From: Streptomyces sp. CBMA152
GTDB taxonomy: Bacteria; Actinomycetota; Actinomycetes; Streptomycetales; Streptomycetaceae
Length of the DNA: 64,000 nt
NCBI RefSeq assembly: GCF_014596475.1
Contig: NZ_MECJ01000033.1
Location: 558,001-622,000, forward strand
Reading direction: 5' to 3'
Position numbers and translations under genes: made by a program. Positions within the stretch are counted from its first letter, which is position 1. Each line of letters begins with the position of its first letter. Shown here one piece after another: positions 1-12,000 of the stretch. Below the pieces are notes generated by a model, which saw only the letters and a list, made by a program, of their open reading frames with translations, was not told the origin of the DNA and did no database searches.

Positions 1-3000
1 GTCGCCCGCGATGTGGTGCAGCGAGATGGCGAGGACGTGGTCGGACTCGTCGACCGTGAACAGCGAGGCCCGTACGGGTATCTCGCGCGACAGGTCGAAG
101 CCCGCGCTCGCGGCCGCCTTCAGGAGGCCGGGCAGCGCCTGCTCGTCGGCCCGTACGAAGGACAGCGAGAAGGCCGCCTCGGCCGGCGCCAGGATGCGCT
201 GCTCGGCGCGCCCGTCGGTCTCGACGAACACGGTACGCAGCGACTCGTGCCGGGCGACGACATCGGCCAGCGCCGCCTGGAGGGCGTCGCCGTCCACGGT
301 GCCGGTCAGACGCAGCACGACGGGCATGTTGTAGAGCGCGTCCGCGTCGTGGAGCTGGCTGAGCATCCACAGGCGGTGCTGGGCGAAGGAGAGCGGCAGC
401 GGGGTGGGCCGGGTCTTCGGCTCCACCGCCGGGCGGGCCGACTCCGCCTCGTCGCAGGCCACGGCGAGGCCGAGCACGGTCGGGGTCTCGAAGAGGGTGG
501 CCAGCGGGAGTTCCACGCCGAGCACCGAACGGATGCGGCTCACCAGCCGCGTCGCGAGCAGCGAGTGGCCGCCCAGCTCGAAGAAGCTGTCGTCGATGCC
601 GACCCGGGTCAGACCGAGCACTTCGGCGAACAGGCCACACAGGACCTCTTCGCGCGGAGTACGCGGCGCACGGCCCGACACCACCGTGTCGAAGTCCGGC
701 GCGGGCAGCGCCTCGCGGTGCACCTTGCCGGTCGGCGACAGCGGGATGACGGCCATCGCGACGACAGCGGCCGGGACCATGTACTCGGGCAGCGCGCCCG
801 CGACATGCGCCCGCAGCTCGGCCGCGTCGACACCTCGTACGGAGTCTGTCGGCACGACGTACGCGACAAGCCGCTTGTCGCCGGGCCGGTCCTCGCGTAC
901 GACGACGGCGGCCTGGGCGACCGAGGCGTGCCGGTCGAGTACGGCGGCGATCTCACCGGGCTCGATACGGAAGCCGCGCACCTTCACCTGGTCGTCGGCA
1001 CGACCCAGGTACTCCAGCTCGCCATCCGCGTTCCAGCGCACCAGGTCGCCCGTGCGGTACATCCGCTCGCCCGGCGCCCCGAACGGGCACGCCACGAAGC
1101 GCTCGGCGGTGAGGTCCGGGCGGTTGAGATAGCCGAGCGCGACGCCGTCGCCCGCGAGGTAGAGCTCGCCCATGACACCGGCCGGGACCGGCTCCAGGCC
1201 CGAACCCAGCACGTATGCACGGGTGTTGGGGATGGGGCGGCCGATCGGGGCCGAGATGGCGCCGGTCAGCGGGGTGCTGAGGGTGGCGCAGACGGTCGAC
1301 TCGGTGGGGCCGTACGCGTTGAGCATGGTCCGGCCGGCCGACCACCGCGCGGTCACCTCGGGCGGGCACGCCTCGCCGCCGGTGATCAGCCCGCGCAGGG
1401 TGGGCACGGTCTCCGGGTCGAGGGTCGCGACGAAGGCGGGCGGCAGCATGGCGTGTGTGACGCCCGTCTCCGCCATCAGCCGTACGACCGCGTCGCCGAT
1501 GACCTGCTCCGGGCGCGGCACCACCAGGGTGGCACCGGCGAGCAGCGTCATGACCAGCTCACCTGCCGAGGCGTCGAAGCTGAGCGAGGCGAACTGGAGC
1601 ACCTTCGACTCGTCGTCCACGCCCAGCGCCTCCTGGTGGGAGACGGCGAGACTGGCGAGGCCCCGGTGGGTGACCAGGACGCCCTTCGGCTTGCCGGTCG
1701 AGCCGGAGGTGTAGACGACGTACGCGGGGTGGCCGGTGCGCAGCGGGGAGAGGCGGTCGGCGTCGGTCAGATTCGTATCCGACCCTGTCGTGAACTCCTC
1801 GTCGTCCAAGCGCCAGCGCGCCACGTCGTCGGGTACGCGGCGGCCCGCGTCGCCGACGGTGAGCAGGCCCAGGGGCACGGCGTCCGCGCACATGTAGGCG
1901 GCGCGCTCGGCCGGGTAGTCCGGGTCGATGTTGAGGTAGGCCGCGCCCGCCTTGACCACGGCGAGGGCCGCGAGCACCAGCTCGGCCGACCGGGGAAGGG
2001 CCAGAGCCACCACCGTGTCCGGCCGTACGCCACGGTCGACCAGACGGCGGGCGAGCCGGTTGGCGCGGGCGTTCAGCTCGGCGTAGCTCAGCGCCTCACC
2101 GTCGTGCAGCACGGCCGTCGCCTCGGGCGTCCGGCCGACCTGCGCCTCGAACAGCTCGGGCAGCGTCGCCGGGGCTATCGGCTCGCCGTTGGTGTTCCAG
2201 TCGGTGAGGATGCGCTGCCGCTCGTCCGCGTCGAGGACGTCGACGCGGCTGACCGGGCGGTCCGGGTCGCCGACGACCGCGTGCAGCAGGCTGTGCAGCC
2301 GCTGCGCGAGGCCGGTGGCGGTGTCCTCGTCGAAGAGGTCGCCGCTGAATTCGAGGACGCCGTCCATACCGGTCGTCCCGGCCTGCTCGCGCAGGCTGAA
2401 GACCAGGTCGAACTTGGCGACGTCCGTGCCGACGGGCTCGGCCCCGATGGTGAGTCCGGGCAGTTCGAGGTGGACCTCGGGCGTGTTCTGGAAGACCAGC
2501 ATGACCTGGAAGAGCGGGTGCCGGGCCCGCGAACGGGCCGGGTTGACCAGCTCCACCAGCCGCTCGAAGGGAACATCCTGGTGCGCGTACGCCGCGAGGT
2601 CTGCCTTGCGTACCCGCGAGACCAGCTCACGGAAGGTCGGCTGACCCGACACATCCGTACGCAGCACCAGCGTGTTGGTGAAGAACCCGACGAGGTCGTC
2701 GAGCGCTTCGTCCGTACGCCCCGCGATCGGGGTGCCGATCGGGATGTCCTCGCCCGCGCCGAGCCGGTTCAGGAGCGCGGCGAGCGCGGCCTGGACGACC
2801 ATGAACACGGAGGACGACGACTCGCGGGCGAACTCCACCAGCTTGCCGTGCAGTTCGGCGTCCCACGTGAACGGGACCATGCCGCCCTTGTGGCTGGCGA
2901 CGGCGGGACGGGTGCGGTCGGTCGGCAGATCGAGCTCTTCGGGCAGGGCCGCCAACGCGTCCTGCCAGAAGGCGAGTTGGTCGTGCGCGAGGCTTTCCGA

Positions 3001-6000
3001 CTCACTCTCGTCGCCGAGGAGTTCGCGCTGCCACAGCGCGTAGTCCGCGTACTGGACCGGCAGCGGCTGCCAGTCCGGAGTGCGGCCGTCGCAGCGGGCC
3101 GCGTACGCCGTACCGAGGTCGCGCGCCAGCGGCGCCATCGACCAGCCGTCACCTGCGATGTGGTGCAGCGATACGAGCAGTACGTGTTCGGCCCCGCCGA
3201 GCGCGAACAGGAACGCCTTCAGGGGGATGTCGGTCGACAGGTCGAAGCCCGTCTTCACGGCCGCGTCGAGGAGGGCGGGGAGCGCCTGCTCGTCGGTGTC
3301 CGTGACCGGCAGCGGAACTTCACAGGACCCGAGGACGACCTGGCGGGCCTCGCCGTCCACGTCCGGGAAGACCGTACGCAGGGACTCATGGCGACCGACG
3401 ACGTCGGCCAGCGCCAACTCCAGGGCAGCACGGTCGAGTTCACCCGTGAGTCGCAGCACCATCGGCATGTTGTAGAGCGCGTCCACGCTCTCCAGGCGGT
3501 TGAGGAACCACAGCCGCCGCTGGGCGAAGGAGAGCGGGACGGCGTCGGGCCGGTCCATCGGGACCAGTGCCGGGCGCGCCGCATCGGCCTCGGCCGAGAC
3601 ACCGGCCAGACCCGCCACCGTCGGCGTCTCGAACAGCGCCGACAGCGCCAGCTCGATGCCGAGCACCGAACGGATGCGGCTCACCAGCCGCGTGGCCAGC
3701 AGCGAGTGACCACCGAGGTCGAAGAAGCTGTCGTCGATGCCGACCCGCTCCACACCGAGCACCTCGGCGAACAGACCGCACAGCACCTCTTCGCGCGGAG
3801 TGCGCGGCGCACGTCCCGACACCACGGCGTCGAAGTCCGGCGCGGGCAGCGCCTTGCGGTCCAGCTTGCCGTTCGGCGTCAGCGGCAGCGCGTCGAGGGC
3901 CACGACGGCCGACGGAACCATGTACTCGGGCAGCGCGCCCGCGACATGCGCCCGCAGCTCGGCCGCGTCGACACCTCGTACGGAATCCGTCGGCACGACG
4001 TACGCGACCAGGCGCTTGTCCCCCGGCCTGTCCTCGCGTACGACCACGGCAGCCTGCGCCACCGACGGGTGACGGCCCAGGACCGCCGCGATCTCGCCCG
4101 GCTCGATACGGAAACCGCGCACCTTGACCTGGTCGTCCGCGCGGCCCAAGTACTCCAGCTCACCGTCCACGTTCCAGCGCACCAGGTCGCCGGTGCGGTA
4201 CATCCGCTCGCCCGGCGCCCCGAACGGGCACGGTACGAAGCGCTCGGCCGTCAGGCCCGGGCGGCCGAGGTAGCCGCGCGCCACACCGTTGCCCGCCACG
4301 TACAGCTCACCGGGAACCCCCTCCGGGACCGGCTGGAGGCCCGAACCGAGCACGTACAGCCGGGTGTTGGCGAGCGGGCGGCCCACCGGCAGCGGGCCGG
4401 AGGCCGGGGTCGTGCCCGGCTCGACGCGGTGTTCGGTGGCGCTGACCGTGGTCTCGGTCGGGCCGTAGACATTGCGTACGGTCACGTCCGGGTGCGCGGC
4501 GCGCCAGTCGCGCAGCGCCTCGGCGGTCAGCGGCTCGCCCGCGAGCAGCAGGTCGGCCGTGGGCGAGGCGTGCCCGGGCAGGGCCTGGAGGATCGGGAGA
4601 TGGCTGGGGGTCGCCTTGAGCAGGGTCGGCGCGGTGGCCGGGAGCTCGCTCTCGTCGAGGCGGCCCACGACGACGCAGCCGCCCACGGTCAGCGGCGTGA
4701 GCAGCGCGGTGACCGTCATGTCGAACGACACCGACGAGTGCAGCAGGGCGGACCCTCCTGCGCTCGGGTAGCTCCGGCCGGCCCACTCCAAGTAGTCGAC
4801 GAGGTTGCGCTGTTCCACCACCACACCCTTCGGCGTGCCGGTGGAGCCCGAGGTGTAGATGACGTACGCCGGGTGGTGCGGCCGCAGCGGACGGATGCGG
4901 TCCGCGTCGGTCGGGTTCTCGGCGACGGGTTCCACGCTGTCCACGAAGACGCGCGCGACCCCGTCGAACTCGTCGCGGCCCTCCACCGCGTCCCGCGTCG
5001 TCAGGAGCCGCACGGGCGCGGCGTCGCGCAGCATGTACGCGATGCGGTCGGCCGGGTAGTCGTGGTCGACCGGGAGGTACGCGGCCCCGGACTTGAGCAC
5101 ACCGAGCAGCGCGGCGAGCAGGCGCGGCGACGGCCGCATGGCCACCGCCACGAGGTCCTCGGGACCGACGCCCTGAGCGGTCAGCTCCCGCGCCACACCG
5201 TTTGCCAGCGCGTTCAGCTCGGCATAGGTGAGGGTGTCGTCGCCCTGGCGGGCAGCGGGGGCATCCGGAGTCCGCGCGGCCTGGCCCTCGAAGAGCTCCG
5301 GCAACGTGGTGTGGGCCACCGCACTCGCCGTGGCGTTCCACGTCTTCAGGACGCGCTGCCGCTCGTCCGCGCCGAGGATGTCGACCCGGCTGACCGGCCG
5401 GTCCGGGTCGGACAGCAGCGCACGCAGCGTGTGTTCCAGCCGCGCGGCGATCGCCGAAGCCGTGTCGCGGTCGAAGAGGTCACCGTTGAATTCAAGGGTG
5501 CCGCCGACCCCGGCCGGACCCTGGTTCCCGTGCTGCTCCTGGACGTTGAACGACAGGTCGAACTTGGCGACGCCCGTGTCGACCGGCTCGACCCCGATGC
5601 TGAGACCGGGCAGGTCGAGGTGGACCTCGGGCGTGTTCTGGAAGGCGAGCAGCACCTGGAACAGCGGGTGCCGAGCGCGGGAGCGAGCCGGGTTGACCAG
5701 CTCGACCAGCCGCTCGAAGGGCACGTCCTGGTGCGCGTAGGCCGCAAGATCCGCCGTACGCACCCGCGAGACCAGCTCACGGAAGGTGGGCTGACCCGAC
5801 ACATCCGTACGCAACACGAGGGTGTTGGTGAAGAACCCGATCAGGTCGTCAAGAGCCTCATCGGTCCGCCCCGCGATCGGGCTGCCGATCGCGATGTCCT
5901 CGCCCGCGCCGAGACGATTCAGCAGCGTGGCAAGGGCCGCCTGCACCACCATGAACACCGAGGACGACGACTCCCACGCGAACTCCGTGAGCCCACGGTG

Positions 6001-9000
6001 CAGTTCGGCGTCCCACTCCACCGACACGCGGCCACCGGCATGGCTGGCCACCGCCGGGCGGGGGCGGTCGGTCGGGAGGGTCAGCTCCTCCGGGAGCTCG
6101 GCCAACGCGTGCTGCCAGAAGTCGAGTTGGCGCTGCGCCAGGCTGCCCTGCTCGCTCTCGTCGCCGAGGAGGTCGCGCTGCCAGAGCGCGTAGTCCGCGT
6201 ACTGGACGGGCAGCGGCTCCCACTGCGGGGCCCTACCCTCAAGACGGGCCTTGTACGCCGTGCCCAGGTCGCGGGCCAGCGGTGCCATCGACCAGCCGTC
6301 GCCCGCGATGTGGTGCAGCACCATCAGGAGTACGTGCTCGCTCTCGCCGAGCGAGAAGAGCTCGGCGCGCACCGGCAGGTCGCGGGAGAGGTCGAACGGC
6401 TGCTTGGCGGCCGCGTCGAGGAGCGCGGGCAGTCCCTGCTCGTCGGTCGCGGTGATCGGCAGCGGTATCTCGCACGCGCCGAGGACGACCTGGCGGGCCT
6501 CGCCGTCCACGTCCGGGAAGACCGTACGCAGCGACTCATGGCGGCCGACCACATCACCGAGGGCGGCCCGCAGGGCGTCGCCGTCCACCGTGCCGGTCAG
6601 ACGCAGGACCAGGGGCATGTTGTAGAGCGCGTCCACGCTCTCTAGGCGGTTGAGGAACCACAGCCGTCGCTGGGCGAAGGAGAGCGGCACCGACTCGGGG
6701 CGCTCACGCGACTCCAGGGCGGGACGCGCGGACTCCGCCTCGGTCGTGATCCCCGCCAGACCCGCCACCGTCGGCGTCTCGAACAGCGCCGACAGCGCCA
6801 GCTCCACACCGAGCACCGAACGGATCCGGCTCACCAGACGCGTCGCGAGCAACGAGTGCCCGCCCAGCTCGAAGAAGCTGTCGTCGATACCGACCCGGTC
6901 GACGCCGAGCACCTCGGCGAACAGACCGCACAGCACCTCTTCGCGCGGGGTGCGCGGCGCACGCCCCGACACCACCATGTCGAAGTCCGGCGCGGGCAGC
7001 CCCTTGCGGTCCAGCTTGCCGTTCGGGGTCAGCGGCAGCGCGTCCATCTCGACGATGACGGCCGGAACCATGTACTCCGGCAGCACCCGGGCCACCTGGG
7101 CCCGCAGCTCGGCCGCGTCCACACCTGAGTCCGTCGGGACCACGTACGCCACGAGCTGGCCGGGGCGGTCCGCCCGGGTCACGACGACGGCCTGGGCGAC
7201 GCCCGCCTGCGCGCCCAGCACGGACTCGATCTCGCCGAGCTCCACCCGGTGGCCACGGATCTTGACCTGCTCGTCGGCGCGGCCCAGGTACTCCAGGGTG
7301 CCGTCGGCCCGGCGCCTGGCCAGGTCGCCGGAGCGGTACATCCGCGCGCCCGGCGCCCCGAACGGGCACGCCACGAAACGCTCGGCCGTGAGACCCGCGC
7401 GGCCCAGATAGCCGCGCGCCACACCGTCGCCCGCGAGATAGAGCTCTCCCGCGACACCCACCGGAACGGGCCGCAGCCGCTCGTCCAGGACGTACGCGCT
7501 CATGTTGGTGACCGGCGTGCCGATCGGCGGCCGCTGGTCGCCGCAGAGCGCGCCGCTCATGGTGACGCACACGGTGATCTCGGTGGGGCCGTACGCGTTG
7601 ATCATCCGACGGCCGGGCGACCAGCGGGCCACCAGCTCCCCGGACGAGGCCTCGCCGCCGACGAGCAGGGTGCGGACCGTGGGCAGGTCGGACGGCGACA
7701 GGACGTCGAGCACGGACGGCGGCAGCAGCAGATGGCTGACCTGGTGCTTCGCGGCGAGCTCCACCAGCGGGGTGCCGGGCCGGAGTTGGTCGGGCGAGGC
7801 GAGTACGAGGGTGGCGCCGGAGAGCAGCGCCATGGCGAACTCCCAGAACGCGGCGTCGAAGCTCAGCGAGGCGAACTGGAGGACCCGGTCACCGGGGCCC
7901 ACTTCCAGGAGCCCGTCGGCGTCGAGGAGTCCGGCGACACCGGTGTGGGTGCACACCACGCCCTTGGGGCGGCCGCTGGAGCCCGAGGTGTAGATGATGT
8001 AGGCCGCGTGGGCGGGGTGCAGCGGGCTGCGGCGTTCGGCGTCGGTGACGTCGTGGGACGGAAGGTCGGCCGCCGCCTCGTGGTCCAGTTCCAGGTACGC
8101 GGTGCCGTCCGGCAGCCCGGCCGTCGCTCCCTGGGCGACCAGGGTGAGGGTGGGCCGCCCGTCGGTGAGCAGATACGCGATGCGCTCGGCCGGGTAGGCG
8201 GGGTCGACCGGAAGATAGGCGGCGCCCGCCTTCAGGACGGCGAGCACCGCGACGGGCAGTTCGGCCGAGCGCGGCAGCATCAACGCCACCGTGTCCTCGG
8301 CGCCGATGCCACGCTGAATGAGCAGCCGGGCCAGCCGGTTGGCGCGGCCGTTCAGCTCCTCGTACGAGAGGGTGGTGTCGCCGAAGACGACGGCGGGCGC
8401 GTCCGGGGCGGCGGCAGCCCGCGCCTCGAACAGCTCGGGGATGGTGAGCGCCGGGAGGTCCTTGCGGGTGTCGTTCCACCCGTCGGTCAGCTGGGCGTGT
8501 TCGGCGTCCGTCAGCAACTCCAGGTCGCCGATGGGAAGTTCGGGCTTGGCGGCCGCCGCCAGGAGCAGGCGCGTGAGCCGGGCCATCATCAGCTCGACCG
8601 TGCCCTGGTCGAACAGGTCGGTGCTGTACTCCACGAAGCCTTCGAGCCCGGCCGGGGAGCCGTCGGCGGCGCGCGTCTCGGTGAGGCTGAGCGACAGGTC
8701 GAACTTGGAGCCGCCGGGATGGACCCCGTAACGGTCGAGCTCCAGGCCCGGCAGCTCCATCGTGGAGCCCGGGGTGTTCTGGAGGGCGAGCAGGATCTGC
8801 ACCAGCGGCTGCCGGTTGGCGGAGCGCACCGGGTTCAGCACCTCGACCAGCCGCTCGAACGGCAGGTCCTGGTGGGCGTAGGCGGCCAGGTCGGCGGCGC
8901 GCACCCGGTCGACGAGCTCGGCGAAGCCGGGGTTGCCGGAGGTGTCGGTGCGCAGTACGAGGGTGTTGACGAAGAAGCCGACCAGATCGTCGAGGGCTTC

Positions 9001-12000
9001 GTCGGTGCGTCCGGCGATGGGGCTGCCGACGGGGATGTCGTCGCCCGCCCCGAGCCGGGTGAGCAGGGCGGCGAGACCGGCCTGGAGCACCATGTAGAGG
9101 GTGGCCCGGCGCTCTCCCGCGAGGGCGAGCAGCGCTTGGTGGAGCTCCGCGTCGAGGTGGACGGGCAGGGCCACGCCCTGGTGGCTGGCGACGGCCGGGC
9201 GGGGCCGGTCGGCGGGCAGGTCGAGCTCCTGCGGCAAGGCCGCCAACGCGCGCTTCCAGTACGTCAGTTGCTCGTGTGCGAGGCTCGCCGGGTCGCTCTC
9301 GTCGCCGAGGAGTTCACGCTGCCACAGCGCGTAGTCCGCGTACTGCACGGGCAGCGGCCGCCACTCGGGCGCCCGGCCGTCGATACGGGCCGTGTACGCG
9401 GCGGCCAGGTCCTGCGCCAGCGGCGCCATGGACCATTCGTCACCGGCTATGTGGTGCAGCACCAGGGCGAGTACGTGCTCGCGCTCGCCGAGCGAGAACA
9501 GGGTCGCGCGCACCGGGATCTCGCGGGCCAGGTCGAAGACCGTGGCCGCCGCCGCGTCGAGCAGCGCGGGCAGCGCCTCCTCGTCGGTGTCGACGACCGG
9601 GACCGGCACCTCGCAGGCGCCGAGCACGACCTGGCGGGCCTCGCCGTCCACGTCCGGGAAGACCGTACGCAGCGACTCATGGCGCTCGACGACATCGGCC
9701 AGCGCCGACTCCAGGGCGGCACGGTCGAGTTCACCGGTGAGCCGCAGGGCCAGTGGCATGTTGTACGTAGAGCCGCCGCCCTCGACCTGGTCGAGGAACC
9801 ACAGCCGCTGCTGGGCGAAGGAGAGCGGCACGGCGTCGGGCCGCCGCATCGGCACCAGGGCGGGGCGTACGGACGCGGCCTCCGGGAGCTGGGACGCCAG
9901 CCCCGCGACCGTCGGCGACTCGAAGAGCGTGCCCAGCATGATCTCGGTGCCGAGCTCGGCGCGTACGCGTACGGCGAGGCGGGTGGCGAGCAGCGAGTGG
10001 CCGCCGAGGTCGAAGAAGCTGTCGTCGATGCCGACCCGCTCCACGCCCAGGACCTCGGCGAACAGGCGGCAGAGGATCTCTTCCCGGGCGTTGCGCGGCG
10101 CGCGCCCGGAGTCGTCGCCCTCGAACGTCGGGGCAGGCAGGGCGCGTTGGTCCAGCTTGCCGTTGGGGGTGAGCGGCAGCACGTCCAGGGACACCACGGC
10201 GGCGGGCACCATGTACGAGGGCAGCGACTCGCCCGCGTACGCGCGCAGCTCCGCCGGGTCCATCGCGCTGTCGCGCAGCACGGCGTAGGCGACGAGGCGC
10301 TTGTCGCCGGGCCGGTCCTCGCGTACGACGACCGCGACCTGGGCGACCTTCGGGTGGCGCGCGAGCACGGACTCGATCTCGCCCAGCTCGATGCGGAAGC
10401 CGCGGATCTTCACCTGCTGGTCGGCGCGGCCCTCGTAGGCGAGCAGGCCGTCGGCGGTCCAGCGGGCGAGGTCGCCGGTGCGGTACATCCGACTGCCGGC
10501 GGGCCCGTACGGGTTCGCCACGAAGCGGTCGGCGGTCAGGCCCGGCCGGTTGAGATAGCCGCGGGCCAGACCGTCACCGGCCACATACAGCTCGCCGGTC
10601 GCGCCGGGCGGCACCGGGCGCAGGGCGGCGTCCAGGACGTAGGCGCGCAGGTCGGCGAGGGCGGGGCCGACGGTGCTGCCGTTGTCGCTCGCCGCGCTCT
10701 CGCGGGTGAACGCCTGCTGGGTGACGTGCACGGTCGTCTCGGTGATGCCGTACATGTTGACCAGCGTCGGCCGGTCGTCCGGGTGCCGGTCGTACCACTC
10801 GCCGAGGCGGCCCGGGGCCAGCGCCTCGCCGCCGAACACGACGTAGCGCAGGGCGAGTTCGCTGTCGGGGTGACGCTGGTCGGCCTGGATCAGCTGGTAG
10901 AACGCCGACGGGGTCTGGTTGAGGACGGTGACGCGCTGCTCGGCGAGCAGGGCACGGAACGCCTCGGGCGAGCGCGAGACCGTGTGCGGCACGACGACCA
11001 GGCGGCCGCCGTAGAGGAGCGCGCCCCACAGCTCCCACACCGAGAAGTCGAAGGCGTACGAGTGGAACAGCGTCCAGACGTCCTGCTCGCCGAAGCCGAA
11101 CTGGTCGGCGGTGGCGGAGAAGAGCCGGGTGACGTTGGAGTGAGGGATCACCACACCCTTGGGGCGGCCCGTGGAGCCGGACGTGAAGATCACATACGCG
11201 GGGTGGTCGGCCCGCAGCGGCGTCGTGCGGTCGGCGTCCGTGGGGTCGTCGGCCCGGCCCTCGTTCCTGGCGGAGGCGACGTCCGGGACGCCGTCGAGGA
11301 CGAGGACGGGACCGGCCTCCTCCAGCACGGCGGCGCGGCGAGCGGCGGGGGCGTCGGGGTCGACGGGCAGATAACCGGCGCCGGACTTGAGCACGGCGAG
11401 GACCGCCACGACCAGCTCGGCCGAGCGCGGCAGGACCAGACCGACCAACTGCTCGGGCCCGGCGCCCCGGGCGATGAGCCGGTGGGCGAGCCGGTTGGCC
11501 CAGGCGTTGAGCTCCGCGTACGTCAGGGTCGTGCCCTCGTACACCACCGCGACCGCGTCGGGGGTGCGGCGGGCCTGCGCCTCGAACCAGGCGGGGATGG
11601 TGCCCGCGTCGAGACCGGTGGCCTTGGGGTTCCACTCGGTCAGGACGCGGTGGCGCTCGTCCGCGTCCATGACGTCGACCGCGCCGATCGCGCGCGTGGG
11701 GTCGGCGGTCAGGGCGCGCAGATAGGCGACGAAGCGGCGGCCGTGGCCGTCGATGTCCTCGGCGCCGTACGCGGCAGTGTTGCCCGCGATCCGCACCCCG
11801 ATGCCGTCCTCGCCCGAGCCGCCCTCGAAGACGATCACCAGGTCGTCGACGGGACCGCTGGGCATGCCGTGGGCGGCCGCCGTGCAGGGGCCGAAGCGCA
11901 GCCCCTCGTCGAGCGGCAGGAAGTTGATGGAGGGGCCGAACATCCGGCGCGAGTGGCCGCCGAGCCCGAGGTCCTTGCGCAGGTCCTCGCCCCGGTAGCG

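Noticed and set aside
13..6645. A 2210-codon open frame on the plus strand opposite the NRPS
   Set aside because: It is the high-GC mirror of the minus-strand NRPS frame; its translation is Arg/Gly/Val-rich with no domain, while the minus strand encodes perfect C, A and T motifs.
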